Part shown: positions 17,939 to 26,733 of the stretch, piece by piece
How the letters are laid out: each line of letters opens with the position of its first letter
Numbering within the stretch: the stretch's first letter is position 1
Source: Actinomadura graeca
GTDB taxonomy: Bacteria; Actinomycetota; Actinomycetes; Streptosporangiales; Streptosporangiaceae
DNA: 64,000 nucleotides
Direction of reading: 5' to 3'
NCBI RefSeq assembly: GCF_019175365.1
Contig: NZ_CP059572.1
Location: 4,774,001 to 4,838,000 of the forward strand
Notes under the pieces: model-generated
The model's input: only the letters and a program-made list of their open reading frames with translations
Told to the model about the DNA's origin: nothing
The model's database searches: none
Position numbers and translations under genes: made by a program

Positions 17939-18255
17939 GGTCACAAAGGTACACCCGCGAGTATTCGACCGTCCGAGATGCTGCTTCCGACCACATTGCC
18001 CTGACGGCAAGCCCGGATGGCCACTGGCCACCCAAGAACACGACCGTCTCGCCGGAGTACCGCACAGCAGGACTTCCATAACCGTACGGCGAATATTCTG
18101 TCGTTGCCGAGGCCGTTTCTTTTCCCGTATGCGGCTACTTCGCGTCGGCTACCTCGGCGTCGGCGGCACCGTCCACGAGGCGCCGCCCGGGGTGATCACC
18201 GTCCCGCGTCCCGGCGAGCCGCCCCCCACCCCCCCCGAAACGACATCGGCGGGGG
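17939..18255. other. Intergenic region, no gene seen
   Basis: About 315 bp between the start of the acetyltransferase gene and the end of the stressosome operon, both on the minus strand. Less GC-rich around 17940-18130, which probably includes the acetyltransferase promoter. No open frame with a start signal or family likeness. Confidence 0.5.
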
Positions 18256-19833
18256 TCAGGCGGGGTCGCGGCGCAGCACGATGAGGGCGACGTCGTCCTC
18301 GCGGTGCCCGAACTCGTCCAGGACCTGGTCGCAGTATTTCTCCAGGTCGTCGTCCAGCGGCATCAGCCGCAGCCGCTCCAGGTTGTCGGTCAGCGGGACG
18401 TCGCGGTCCTCGATGAGGCCGTCGGTGAAGAGGGCGACCACGCCGCCGGGCGGGATCGCGGTGCGTTCGATCCGCACGTCGCTGAGCGGGAAGCCGAGCA
18501 GCACCCCGCCGCCCTCGCCGAACCAGGACCGTCCGCCGTCGTGGAACAGCGGCGGCAGGTGCCCCGCGCTGGCGATCTGGAGGTCGCCGGTGGCGGGGTC
18601 GAGCGTCATCAGGCAGACGGTCGCGGACTGGTCGTCGTGGTAGCGCTCGAACACGCTGTTGAGCCGGACGAGGATCGTCTCGGCGTCGTGCCCCTCGTCG
18701 GCGAAGGCGCGCAGCGCGTGCCTGACCTCGGCCATCACCGTCGCGGCCCGCAGCGAATGGCCCTGGACGTCGCCGATGGCGATCAGCACGTGGCCGCCGA
18801 AGTCCAGGACCTCGTAGAAGTCGCCGCCGATCTCGGCCTGGTCGCTGGCGGGCTCGTAGCGGACGGCGAACCTCCAGCCCGGCACGTGCGGCGACCGGGT
18901 CGGCAGCAGGCTGCGCTGGAGGGTCAGCGCGAGCGCGTGCTCCTCGGCGTAGGACCGCAGCGCCTCCACGGCCAGCGCGACGGTCTGGCCGAGCTGGCGG
19001 AGCAGGTTGGTCTCGTCCTCGCTCATCGCGTCGCGGCGCTGGATCCCGATGCAGATCGGCGGACGGCCGGACTTGGTCCGCGACAGGACGAGCACCACGT
19101 CGCCGTCCGCGGCGTTGTCCGGCAGGACGCTGACCAGGGACTCCTGCGCGACCGTCGCCACCGCCGACCCGGTGTCCTCCCCGAGGGGCACCAGCTCGCC
19201 GAGCCGCCGGAGCGTGTCCGGGGGGCTCGTCCTCGGCCACGGCGGCCTGCCGGGGTCCAGGCACACCGTCCGCCGGAGCCGCCCGTCCACCGGCAGGATG
19301 AACGAGGCCGCGGCCACGCCGAAGACCTCGGCGGCGCCCACCGCCGCGGCGGTCGCGAGCTGGTCGAACGTCTCGGCGGAGTTCACCGCGAGCGTCGTGC
19401 GGGTCAGGCTGGCCAGCCGCTCCGCCATCCTCTCGGCGCGCCGCCGGGCCAGGTAGTAGCGCAGCACCGCCGCGGTCGTGGCGAGGAACTCCTCGGGGTC
19501 GATCGGGTCGGTGAGATAGGCGTCGGCGCCCTGCTGGAGGCCGTAGGTGCGGTCGGACGTCGCGATCGCGGTGGCGGAGATGTGGATGACGGGCAGCGCC
19601 GCGGTCCGCGGGTCGGACTTGATCCGCTCGCAGACCTCGATTCCGCTCATGTCCGGCAGCCGGACGTCCAGGATCACCAGGCTGACGTCGTGCTCGGCCA
19701 GCTTCAGCCAGGTCTCGGCGGCCGACCCCGCCTCGATCACGGTGTGCCCGGCGCGGCGCAGCCAGCTGCTGATGATGTAGCGCTTGGCGGGGGTGTCGTC
19801 GACAACGAGGGCGGTCGCCCGGTCAGTGTCCAT
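18256..19833 (-). CDS. Response-regulator receiver - GAF - PP2C (RsbU/SpoIIE-type) phosphatase
   Basis: 525 residues. The receiver domain is at about 1-125 (VVDDTPAKRY, phospho-acceptor in LVILDVRLPDMSG, and a variant DPIDPEEFL end where KP is usual). A GAF-like domain (about 150-290) is followed by a PP2C/SpoIIE domain (about 300-525) with EIGGDFYEVLDF, GDVQGHSLRAATVMA and a REDDVALIVLRR end carrying the metal-binding aspartates. It should dephosphorylate a STAS anti-anti-sigma protein when activated. The start overlaps the preceding hybrid kinase gene by 11 bp, so it is the last gene of the stressosome operon and its likely output. Confidence 0.95.
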   Translation of the reverse strand: MDTDRATALVVDDTPAKRYIISSWLRRAGHTVIEAGSAAETWLKLAEHDVSLVILDVRLPDMSGIEVCERIKSDPRTAALPVIHISATAIATSDRTYGLQQGADAYLTDPIDPEEFLATTAAVLRYYLARRRAERMAERLASLTRTTLAVNSAETFDQLATAAAVGAAEVFGVAAASFILPVDGRLRRTVCLDPGRPPWPRTSPPDTLRRLGELVPLGEDTGSAVATVAQESLVSVLPDNAADGDVVLVLSRTKSGRPPICIGIQRRDAMSEDETNLLRQLGQTVALAVEALRSYAEEHALALTLQRSLLPTRSPHVPGWRFAVRYEPASDQAEIGGDFYEVLDFGGHVLIAIGDVQGHSLRAATVMAEVRHALRAFADEGHDAETILVRLNSVFERYHDDQSATVCLMTLDPATGDLQIASAGHLPPLFHDGGRSWFGEGGGVLLGFPLSDVRIERTAIPPGGVVALFTDGLIEDRDVPLTDNLERLRLMPLDDDLEKYCDQVLDEFGHREDDVALIVLRRDPA

Positions 19834-21556
19834 CCGTTCCCCTCGCGGACTCCACGGCCTGGTGGACGGCCTCGCTCAGAGCGTCGCGATCCAGCCGCGC
19901 CTTGTCCACCGTCGCGTCCGCCCGGTCCGCGCGGGGGTCACCGAGCACCCGCAGGTCCACGTCGGTGAGCAGGACGACCGGGATCCGCGGCGGCAGCCGG
20001 TCCAGCACGTAGAGCCCGTCGGTCTCGGGCATCCGCAGGTCGAGCAGCACCACGTCCGGAGGGTCGGCCTCCACGCGGGCCAGCGCGGCGCGGCCGCCGG
20101 ACGCCTCGCTGACGCGGGACGCCGACCCGGCCAGCAGGTCGCGCAGCGCGTTGCGGCCGTCCTCCTCGTCGTCCACGATCAGGACGTGGCCGACGTTGAG
20201 CTCGCGGCGGACCGGCGCCTGGCCGGCCGGCAGCCGCAGCGTCACCGTGGTGCCCTCGCCGAGGGTGCTGCGCAGGGCGAGGTCCCCGCCGAGCAGCTTC
20301 GCGAGCCGCAGCGCGTAGGGGAGGCCGAGTCCGGTGCCGCCCTGCGTGCCGGGCGTCTGGTAGAACTCCTCGAACACCCGCTGCTGGTGCTCGGGCGCGA
20401 TTCCCACGCCGGTGTCGGCGACATGGACGACCAGTTCAGAGTCCACGCTCTCAACGGTGACACGCACCTCACCCTCTGTGGTGAATCGGAGGGCGTTGCC
20501 GATGAGGTTCCGCAGAATCCGGGTGAGCATGTCCGGGTCGGTGGTCAGCCGCACCGGATCGGGCGGAAGGGCGATGTCCAGGGTGACCCCCGCTTGGGCG
20601 GCGGCCGGGCCGAGCTGGGCGGCGACCTCGTCGAGGACCGTCCGCGGATCGGTCTCCGCTGGCTTGGGCACGAGCGCCCCCCGCTCCGCCTTGGCGAAGT
20701 CGAGCAGCTCGTTGACCAGGCCCAGCAGCGTCTGCCCCGAGTCCGCGATCAGCTCCACCTGGTGGTGCTGCTCATCGCTCAGGGGGTCGGCCGAGCCGTC
20801 CAGCAGCAGCCGGGCCAGGCCGATGACCGAGTTGACGGGCGTCCGCAGCTCGTGGCTGACGTTGGACCAGAACCGCGTCCTGGCCTCACCGAGCTCACGG
20901 AGCTGCTCGCTCTTGTCGTCCAGCTCCGCGTAGAGGGCGACGACACCCCGGTTCGTCTCCTCCAGCTCGTTGGAAAGCTGGTTGTACAGGGCGAGCACGC
21001 CCCGGTTGGTCTCCTCCAGCTCGGCGTTGAGGACATGCAGCTCCTCACGCCGGCGCCGGACGTCGTCCAAGGCTTCGATCAGCTCGGCGTTCTGCGCCCG
21101 CAGCTCCTCGGCCGCCGAGATCGGCATCAGCTCGGTGAGCCTGGCCTGGACGGCGTTCAGCGCGTCCTCCGCCGGTGCGGGCAGGTCGGCTCGCAGCCGC
21201 TTGCGCAGCCGGACGACGGTCCGCCGCCCGCCGTCGTCCTCCTCCGCCTCCTCGACCGAGTCGACCAGCCGCCCCGCCGCGGCGGTGCCCTCGCCCGCCC
21301 GGCGCCCCCCGGCGGGCGAGCCGAACGCGAACTCCGCGACCAGCGTCGGCGACGGGACGGTCACGACCAGGAACCTGACGGCGACAGGGACCACCGCCGC
21401 CGTCAGCTCACGGCCGACCTCGCTGACAGCCGTGCCCATCCGGACCTGGTCGGAGGCGTCGAACCCGAGCGCCGCCGCGGCCTCCCGCCCGGCGCGCCGC
21501 ACCGTGGAGACGTCCTCGGGGTCGCGGATCTCGAAACGCCGCAGCTCGCGCTCCAC
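19823..21556 (-). CDS. Hybrid sensor histidine kinase with RsbT-like N-terminus and C-terminal receiver
   Basis: 577 residues from GTG. Residues 1-80 resemble an RsbT-type GHKL module (DVSTVRRAGREAAAALGF, TAVSEVGREL) without clear ATP-lid motifs. A coiled coil with duplicated LEETNRGV units (about 150-225) leads into a HisKA domain (SNVSHELRTPVNSVIGLARLL), an HATPase_c domain (ILRNLIGNALRFT, DTGVGIAPEHQQRVFEEFYQ, GTGLGLPYALRLAKLLGG) and a receiver (LIVDDEEDGRNALRDLL, VVLLDLRMPETDG). It has no membrane segment, so it is cytoplasmic. It starts 7 bp downstream of the stop of the RsbT-PP2C gene; a longer frame overlaps that gene. It probably relays stressosome state to the receiver-PP2C phosphatase next door. 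Confidence 0.93.
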   Translation of the reverse strand: MERELRRFEIRDPEDVSTVRRAGREAAAALGFDASDQVRMGTAVSEVGRELTAAVVPVAVRFLVVTVPSPTLVAEFAFGSPAGGRRAGEGTAAAGRLVDSVEEAEEDDGGRRTVVRLRKRLRADLPAPAEDALNAVQARLTELMPISAAEELRAQNAELIEALDDVRRRREELHVLNAELEETNRGVLALYNQLSNELEETNRGVVALYAELDDKSEQLRELGEARTRFWSNVSHELRTPVNSVIGLARLLLDGSADPLSDEQHHQVELIADSGQTLLGLVNELLDFAKAERGALVPKPAETDPRTVLDEVAAQLGPAAAQAGVTLDIALPPDPVRLTTDPDMLTRILRNLIGNALRFTTEGEVRVTVESVDSELVVHVADTGVGIAPEHQQRVFEEFYQTPGTQGGTGLGLPYALRLAKLLGGDLALRSTLGEGTTVTLRLPAGQAPVRRELNVGHVLIVDDEEDGRNALRDLLAGSASRVSEASGGRAALARVEADPPDVVLLDLRMPETDGLYVLDRLPPRIPVVLLTDVDLRVLGDPRADRADATVDKARLDRDALSEAVHQAVESARGTDGH

Positions 21557-21563
21557 CGGCCGC

Positions 21564-22601
21564 TCACCCGGCCCGGACCGCGACGATCGAGGCGTCGTCG
21601 TTGCGCACCCCGGCATCGCGCAGCAGGGTCGCGGTGACGAGCATCGGCCGCCGCGTGAACAGCCCCGGGTAGTCCACGGGGCTCCAGCGCTGGTTCAGAC
21701 CGTCCGAATGCAGCACCACCGTGGCGTCCGGCGGCAGGTCGTAGGCGTGCTCGCGGATCGTCCGGGCCTGGTGCCCGGCGATGCCGGGAACGGAGATCAT
21801 GCCCCGCCGGCGCTCGGGGTCGACGATCCACCCGGCGATGTTGCCCAGCCCCGCGTACCGCACCCGCCCCGCGGCGAAGTCGATCTCCGCGACCGCCACC
21901 GCCCCGCCCCGGGTCGGCGCAAGCCTCCGGTGGATCTGCGCGAGCATCGCGCCGGGCCCGGCCGCCAGATCACTCTGCCGCACCGCCCGGACGGCCTCCG
22001 CGGCGGCCCGCTCGGCGAGCGCGCCGTGGCCGAGGCCGTCACAGAGCATCACGTGGGTCACGCCGTCACCGGTGTGCACGGCGTACCCGTCGCCGCAGAC
22101 CTGCTCGCCGGGCTTCGGCTTGGTCAGCCCGGAGTGCCCGCCCGCGGTCTCGTGACCGGGCTCGACGGCGAACCGCGCGGTGAGCACCGACCCGCGCCGG
22201 GGGATCGAGTGCAGGTCGCTGCTGTCGGCGAGCCTGGAGATCGCCCCCAGTCCCAGGCCGAGCGTGCCGCTCGTGGAGTACCCGTCGAGCATCGACCGCG
22301 GCACGTCGGCGATCCCCGGGCCGCTGTCCACGCACACGAACTCGATCGCCGCGACCCCGCCCGCCCGGGCGACCCAGACCCCGATCATCCCATTGACGGC
22401 GTGTTTGTGCAGGTTGGACGCGGCCTCGCTGACCGCCAGCGCGATCTGCGCGAGCCGGTCCTCGGAGAACCCGAGCCGCCCGGCCAGCGCCGTGACCCGG
22501 CGGCGCACCCCCGCGACCGCGCTCAGCTCCTCCACCCGCAGCCACAGCGTCTCCTCGGCGGACGGGCTGACCGACCACCCGGCCCCGGTCAGCGGCGCCA
22601 T
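21564..22601 (-). CDS. RsbT-like ATPase fused to PP2C (RsbX-like) phosphatase
   Basis: 345 residues with two domains. The GHKL kinase (about 15-150) has IALAVSEAASNLHKHA, DSGPGIAD and GTLGLGLGAISRLADS. The PP2C/SpoIIE-type domain (about 165-345) has GDGYAVHTGDGVTHVMLCDGLGHG, with paired aspartates, and RNDDASIVAVR at the end. Known stressosome sets use separate RsbT (switch kinase) and RsbX (reset phosphatase) proteins. Here an RsbT-like ATPase is joined to the RsbX-like phosphatase. The ATG overlaps the rsbT stop by 13 bp. Confidence 0.93.
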   Translation of the reverse strand: MAPLTGAGWSVSPSAEETLWLRVEELSAVAGVRRRVTALAGRLGFSEDRLAQIALAVSEAASNLHKHAVNGMIGVWVARAGGVAAIEFVCVDSGPGIADVPRSMLDGYSTSGTLGLGLGAISRLADSSDLHSIPRRGSVLTARFAVEPGHETAGGHSGLTKPKPGEQVCGDGYAVHTGDGVTHVMLCDGLGHGALAERAAAEAVRAVRQSDLAAGPGAMLAQIHRRLAPTRGGAVAVAEIDFAAGRVRYAGLGNIAGWIVDPERRRGMISVPGIAGHQARTIREHAYDLPPDATVVLHSDGLNQRWSPVDYPGLFTRRPMLVTATLLRDAGVRNDDASIVAVRAG

Positions 22602-22999
22602 TTGGTCACCGTGACCGTGGTGCCGACGCCGACGGAGGTCTCCAGTTCGAAGGCGTCCACCAGCCGCCGCGCGCCCGCCAGCCCGAGCCCCAGGCCCTGG
22701 CCGCTCGTCCAGCCGTCGGTCAGCGCGAGATCCACGTCCGGGATGCCCGGCCCGTCGTCGTGGAAGACGATGCGGACCCCGGCCTTGCCGCGCTCGTCGG
22801 TCACCTGGCTCACCCGCGCGACACCGCCCCCGCCGTAGACCAGCGTGTTGCGGGCCAGCTCGCTGGCGGCGGTCACCACCTTGGTCTGGTCGACCAGCGA
22901 CAGCCGCGCGGCGCCGGCGGCGGCCCGGGCCGCCTGCCGCACCCGCACCACGTCGTCGCCGGTCTCGATGGGGATCTCGGTGTCGCCGGACGCGGTCAC
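22589..22999 (-). CDS. rsbT: RsbT-type switch protein serine kinase
   Basis: 136 residues. It is a single GHKL ATPase domain with the N-box VTAASELARNTLVYG, the G1 box FHDDGPGIPDVD and the G2 box GLGLGLAGARRLVD. In stressosomes RsbT phosphorylates RsbR and RsbS, is released, and activates the downstream phosphatase. The GTG start overlaps the rsbS stop (GTGA), giving translational coupling. Confidence 0.95.
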   Translation of the reverse strand: MTASGDTEIPIETGDDVVRVRQAARAAAGAARLSLVDQTKVVTAASELARNTLVYGGGGVARVSQVTDERGKAGVRIVFHDDGPGIPDVDLALTDGWTSGQGLGLGLAGARRLVDAFELETSVGVGTTVTVTKWRR

Positions 23000-23385
23000 C
23001 GAAGGTCTCGCAGGGCCTTGGCGGTCCTGCTCACGCCCCGGGAGTTCAGCAGCACCAGGCCCTTCTCCAGGTCCAGCGCGGTACGCACACCGCCCAGCGA
23101 CAGCCCGAGCTCCACCAGGGTGATCGCCACGGCCGGCCGCATGCCGACCACGACCGTCTCGGCGTCCAGCAGCCGCGACATGGAGGCGATGGTGGCGAAC
23201 ATCCGCCCGATGAACGAATCGACGATCTCCACGGCGGTGATGTCGATGATGACCCCGCGGGCGCCGGTCGTCACGATCCGCTCGGCCAGATCCTCCTGGA
23301 GCGCCAGCACGGACTGGTCCTGCAGGTCGATCTGGATCGACACCAGCAGGATGTCCCCGATCTTCAGAATGGGCACACGGTCCAT
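22996..23385 (-). CDS. rsbS: RsbS-type STAS scaffold protein of the stressosome
   Basis: 129 residues, a lone STAS domain. The phosphorylatable serine is S57 in DITAVEIVDSFIGRM, at the position of Bacillus Ser59. It forms the stressosome core with RsbR and binds RsbT when unphosphorylated. The ATG overlaps the rsbR stop by one base. Confidence 0.95.
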   Translation of the reverse strand: MDRVPILKIGDILLVSIQIDLQDQSVLALQEDLAERIVTTGARGVIIDITAVEIVDSFIGRMFATIASMSRLLDAETVVVGMRPAVAITLVELGLSLGGVRTALDLEKGLVLLNSRGVSRTAKALRDLR

Positions 23386-24236
23386 CAGCCCCGGCCTCCG
23401 ATGACCAGCTCGACCCCGCTCTCCCGCAGGGCGTGCGCGAGCGCGTCCGCCAGCGTCGCCTTGGTGACGATGTCGGCGAACTCGATGCCCAGCGTCACGA
23501 TCGTGTGCGCGATCTGCGGCCGGATGCCCGAGATCACGCATTCGGCGCCCATCAACCGGGCCGCGACCACCGTCTTGAGCAGATGCTGCGCCACCTCGGT
23601 GTCGACCGCCGCGACCCCCGTGATGTCGATGACGGCGTAACTGGACCCGGTCTCCACCAGCGTCTGGAGCAGCGTCTCCATCACCACCTGCGTGCGCGCG
23701 GAGTCCAGCGTGCCGATCAGCGGCACCGCGACGATCCCGTCCCAGAGCTTCACCACCGGCGTGGACAGCTCCAGCAGGCTCTCCGCCTGGTCGGTGATGA
23801 CCTGCTCACGGGCCGCCGCGAAGGTCTCGAACGTGTGCAGCCCCAGATCGTCCAGGACCTTCGAGAACAGGACGAACTCCCGGTACGCCTCGGCGTCCGC
23901 CTCGGTGGCGTCCTCCAGCACCGCGAAAACTGCCTGCTTCAGGGCGAAGATGCTGATCGCTGTCTCGGTCGGGCTGAAACCCTGCCGGGCCCGCGACCTC
24001 GACAGATCCGCGAGGACGGGCCGCAACTCCTCTGCCGCGGCACCCCCGCCCCCCTCAGCCGCCTGCCGCGTGACGAGCTCGTACAACTCCCCGAGCTCCT
24101 GGCGCAACTCCCGCTCGGTGATACGGCCGCGCACCGAGGAGCCGACCTCGTCCACCCAGCGCCCGAGCACGTCGTCCCGATGCTCGGCAAGCAGCTGCGC
24201 GATCCGCGCCTGTCCCGCTGAACCCGACTGGGTCAC
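23385..24236 (-). CDS. rsbR: RsbR-type stressosome sensor protein
   Basis: About 283 residues from a GTG preceded by GGGGG at six bases (a frame extends to an ATG at 24260). The N-terminal helical domain (about 1-150) resembles the RsbRD/RsbR sensory module, with WVDEVGSSVRGRITERELRQEL. The C-terminal STAS domain starts at VVKLWDGIVAVPLIGTLDSAR, which holds the first phospho-threonine position, and continues to VIDITGVAAVDTEVAQHL, which holds the second. No heme or flavin motif is visible, so the signal is unknown. It is the first gene of the six-gene operon. Confidence 0.94.
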   Translation of the reverse strand: MTQSGSAGQARIAQLLAEHRDDVLGRWVDEVGSSVRGRITERELRQELGELYELVTRQAAEGGGGAAAEELRPVLADLSRSRARQGFSPTETAISIFALKQAVFAVLEDATEADAEAYREFVLFSKVLDDLGLHTFETFAAAREQVITDQAESLLELSTPVVKLWDGIVAVPLIGTLDSARTQVVMETLLQTLVETGSSYAVIDITGVAAVDTEVAQHLLKTVVAARLMGAECVISGIRPQIAHTIVTLGIEFADIVTKATLADALAHALRESGVELVIGGRG

Positions 24237-24728
24237 TGAGTTCCCCCATATAGTCATCAACCGCCCAAGACGTAAAAGAGACTAGCGTCTCGCCCAAAAC
24301 CCCGCCCACCACCAGACCCGCCACCCCCCCCGCCACGCAAATGATCACCAAGTCTCAGCCACGCCCCTAGGACCGCCCTACGGGAACACCTCACATGCCG
24401 GTCGGCCGCCGACCGACCGAACGGAGCACCCCGCACCAAGACCCTCACCTGGAGGCCACTCGTGCTGAAGGTGCGGCCGCTGGGGGCATCAAAACAAAGG
24501 TGACCTGCTAAGACGCGGGGAAAGATGCTTCCGAGAGGCCGCCACCCAGACCGCTCCGGCAGACCGGCCCGCGCATCCGCGAGGCGGTGGGACGGGGCCC
24601 GGCTTCATCATCCAAGAAGCAAGGTGGCCGGATGATGACATTTGCCCGAGAGCGCGTGAACGGTCCACGGGCAACAGGCGTCTCACATGCACCGTCAATT
24701 TCGACTTCTGCAATGGGAGGCCCAAAGC
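24237..24728. other. Intergenic region upstream of the stressosome operon and Excalibur gene
   Basis: About 490 bp between divergent genes. The first part has long runs of C on the plus strand; no conserved frame is seen. It should hold the rsbR promoter on the minus strand and the promoter of the Excalibur gene. Confidence 0.5.
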
Positions 24729-25154
24729 GTGTATCCGCCGCCATCTCCACAGATGCCGCCACCCCGCCAGCAGCATCACATTCCCGCCACTGGAGTCATT
24801 GTCCTCGCTGCGATGTGTCTGTTCGGTGGTATCGGGATCGGCGTGAGCAGTTGCGGATCGGACAACGGGACAGCGGTTTCCGCCGACTCACCGGTAACAC
24901 CTGTAACGGTCACGGTGACCAGGACAGTGACGATGAAGTCGGCCGGTCTCCCATCGGAAGTGCCGACGACGCGGAAGCCGAAGCCGCGTCCCAAGCCGAA
25001 GGTGACCCACACGCCCGTAGCACCGAAAACCGACCCGCGGTTCGGGACGTGCACGGCGGCGAAAGCGCGCGGATATGGCCCGTACGTCGAGGGCGTGGAC
25101 CCCGAATACCACTGGTACATCGACCGGGATAGCGACGGAACCGTCTGCGAGTAA
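24729..25154 (+). CDS. Membrane-anchored Excalibur calcium-binding domain protein
   Basis: About 141 residues from a GTG with GGGAGG seven bases upstream. A short Pro/Gln-rich start precedes a transmembrane or signal-anchor helix (GVIVLAAMCLFGGIGIGV), a Val/Thr-rich and then Lys/Pro-rich linker, and a C-terminal Excalibur domain. That domain has the invariant pattern: FGTCTAAKARGYGPY at its start and DRDSDGTVCE at its end, with two cysteines and the Ca-binding DxDxDG motif. It is probably extracellular, near the cell wall. Confidence 0.88.
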   Translation: MYPPPSPQMPPPRQQHHIPATGVIVLAAMCLFGGIGIGVSSCGSDNGTAVSADSPVTPVTVTVTRTVTMKSAGLPSEVPTTRKPKPRPKPKVTHTPVAPKTDPRFGTCTAAKARGYGPYVEGVDPEYHWYIDRDSDGTVCE

Positions 25155-25310
25155 GGACCCAGCAAAACCCTCGTCCAAGAGGACTTGGAGCTCGGATCAA
25201 ACCAGCGAGCGATCAACGCAGCTTTCAGCATCTGCCCGGAAGGGGTCCCGCGCCCGCATAACAGGTTGCCGTCGTAGCACTTCCCGGCCGACCCGGCGAA
25301 GAGAAGAGCC

Positions 25311-25679
25311 ATGCTCCGATCGACCTCGGCATCGCTGGTGGTGCTCGTCCTGGTCGGCTGTGGTTCCTCGGACGGTGGCGAACCGGTACCTGCGATGGCC
25401 GCCGACGGCACGAACGTGCGCACCTGCCACGACCTGAAGTGCGAGGTCTTCGTGCCGAGCCCGGTGACCTTCCCGATCGACTGAGGTTCGGCCCCGACAA
25501 GTTGAGCATCTCGGTGGTCGGTCCCACACGGTGACGGTCAAGGCCACCGGCGCGGGCCTGCGGCTGAGGGCGCTGCTCGACCGCAAGGTGCCCAGGGTGC
25601 TCAACGGCATCGAGATCCACCTCATGAAGGTCACCAAGGGCGCGGCACTGCTGCGCGTCTTAAACTCCATGACGAACGA
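25311..25679 (+). pseudogene. Frameshifted lipoprotein gene
   Basis: An ATG with an upstream AG-rich ribosome site opens a lipoprotein leader (SLVVLVLVGC) and about 58 codons ending in PSPVTFPID and a stop at 25482. The next frame continues with RFGPDKLSISVVGP. A third frame continues with TVTVKATGAGLRLRALL and ends after a VTKGAALLRVLN-like strand. Joined, these pieces resemble small secreted proteins of actinomycetes with a CxxGxCEV-type start and repeated beta strands. Two frameshifts within about 100 bp indicate a pseudogene or assembly errors. Confidence 0.55.
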
Positions 25680-26241
25680 CGCGACCCAACATCGTCCAGA
25701 ACACCGCCGAGCCGACCCCCCTTGCGACTTTGCCCTGGGCGGTGCGACCGGGCGCCGAGCGCAGTGAGGACGGCCGTCACAAGAGCATCCCGGCGTCACA
25801 CTCAGGGCCGTCCGCCGCCGAACCTACTTGTCGGCTTACCGATGGGTCTTTCGAATACCGCGTCGCTGATCTGGTCGAGCCGCTCCGCGACAAGGAGGAG
25901 GTCATCCTCCTGGACTACACCACCAACGGCGACATCACCGATCCCGTCAGCCCGCTCTCCCACGCCGCGCTCATCCAACTTCACATAGAAGACCGCTGGC
26001 CCCCAGGAGACGACACAGAGGCTTCCGGAACAGTCAGTGATCGAAAGGCAAGACTGATCCACGGGGCTGCCGCGCTGCTGTTCACGTCGGAGGCGTTTTT
26101 GGTCATGACGGCCCTGCGGCCGGGACGGCACGGTCAGTACATCGAAAGGTGCACCCCTCACCAGGTCTTTCACCGCATTTAGGGCTCGAACCGACGCCAT
26201 CTTGGACTCGGCCGTGCCGGTCGCTATCGTTTGGTCTTCGC
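25680..26241. other. Gap with only doubtful open frames
   Basis: About 560 bp. A plus-strand frame (25730-26182) contains a protein-like middle (YRVADLVEPLRDKEEVILL) but has no ribosome site, and its ends look non-coding. The opposite strand is open over the same stretch. I read it as decayed sequence; a short real gene cannot be excluded. Confidence 0.4.
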
Positions 26242-26709
26242 TCAGATGCGCTCGCCGTGTTCGAGATACCGGGTACTGCCGTCGCTGCGCGCGGCGTGGG
26301 CGTGGAGAAGACGGCGAGCAAGACGCGGGATGGTCAGGTCGTGGATCTGGGCGATGTCGTGGAATTGGCAGCCGACCAATTCGCCGGGTTCAAGGCGGAG
26401 GGCATCGAGTTGCTCGGTGGTGAGGACGCCGCCGTCGAAGAGGAAGAGGACCTTGTCGCCCTCAGCCGGGTTGGGGGCCCAGTCGGCGACCAGGAGTCGT
26501 CCGATCTCCGGGCGGATGCATAGTTCTTCAGCGACTTCGCGCTTGGCGGCCTGGTAGGGGGTCTCGCCGCGCTCGACGTAGCCGCCGGGGATGTCGCGGT
26601 AGTCCTTGTAGGACGGCTCGACCAGCATGATGTGGTCTTGATCGTTGAAGAACAGGACACCTGCCGCCGCTCGAGCGTGGGCGAAGGTTGCCGCCGGGTC
26701 ATCGGTCAC
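26242..26709 (-). CDS. NUDIX hydrolase
   Basis: 155 residues. The Nudix box runs from GGYVERGETP to AAKREVAEELCI near residues 42-65, with the catalytic REVxEE glutamates intact; the glycine after EE is replaced. It hydrolyses a nucleoside diphosphate linked to some moiety, substrate unknown. The start is GTG. It lies 24 bp downstream of the XRE-TPR regulator on the same strand, so the two are likely cotranscribed, divergent from the radical SAM gene. Confidence 0.9.
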   Translation of the reverse strand: MTDDPAATFAHARAAAGVLFFNDQDHIMLVEPSYKDYRDIPGGYVERGETPYQAAKREVAEELCIRPEIGRLLVADWAPNPAEGDKVLFLFDGGVLTTEQLDALRLEPGELVGCQFHDIAQIHDLTIPRLARRLLHAHAARSDGSTRYLEHGERI

Positions 26710-26733
26710 GGGAGTTGAGCGTAGGAGATTGGG

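Noticed and set aside
25730..26182. 150-codon plus-strand gene
   Set aside because: No ribosome site, both strands open, ends look random; kept only as a note on the gap.
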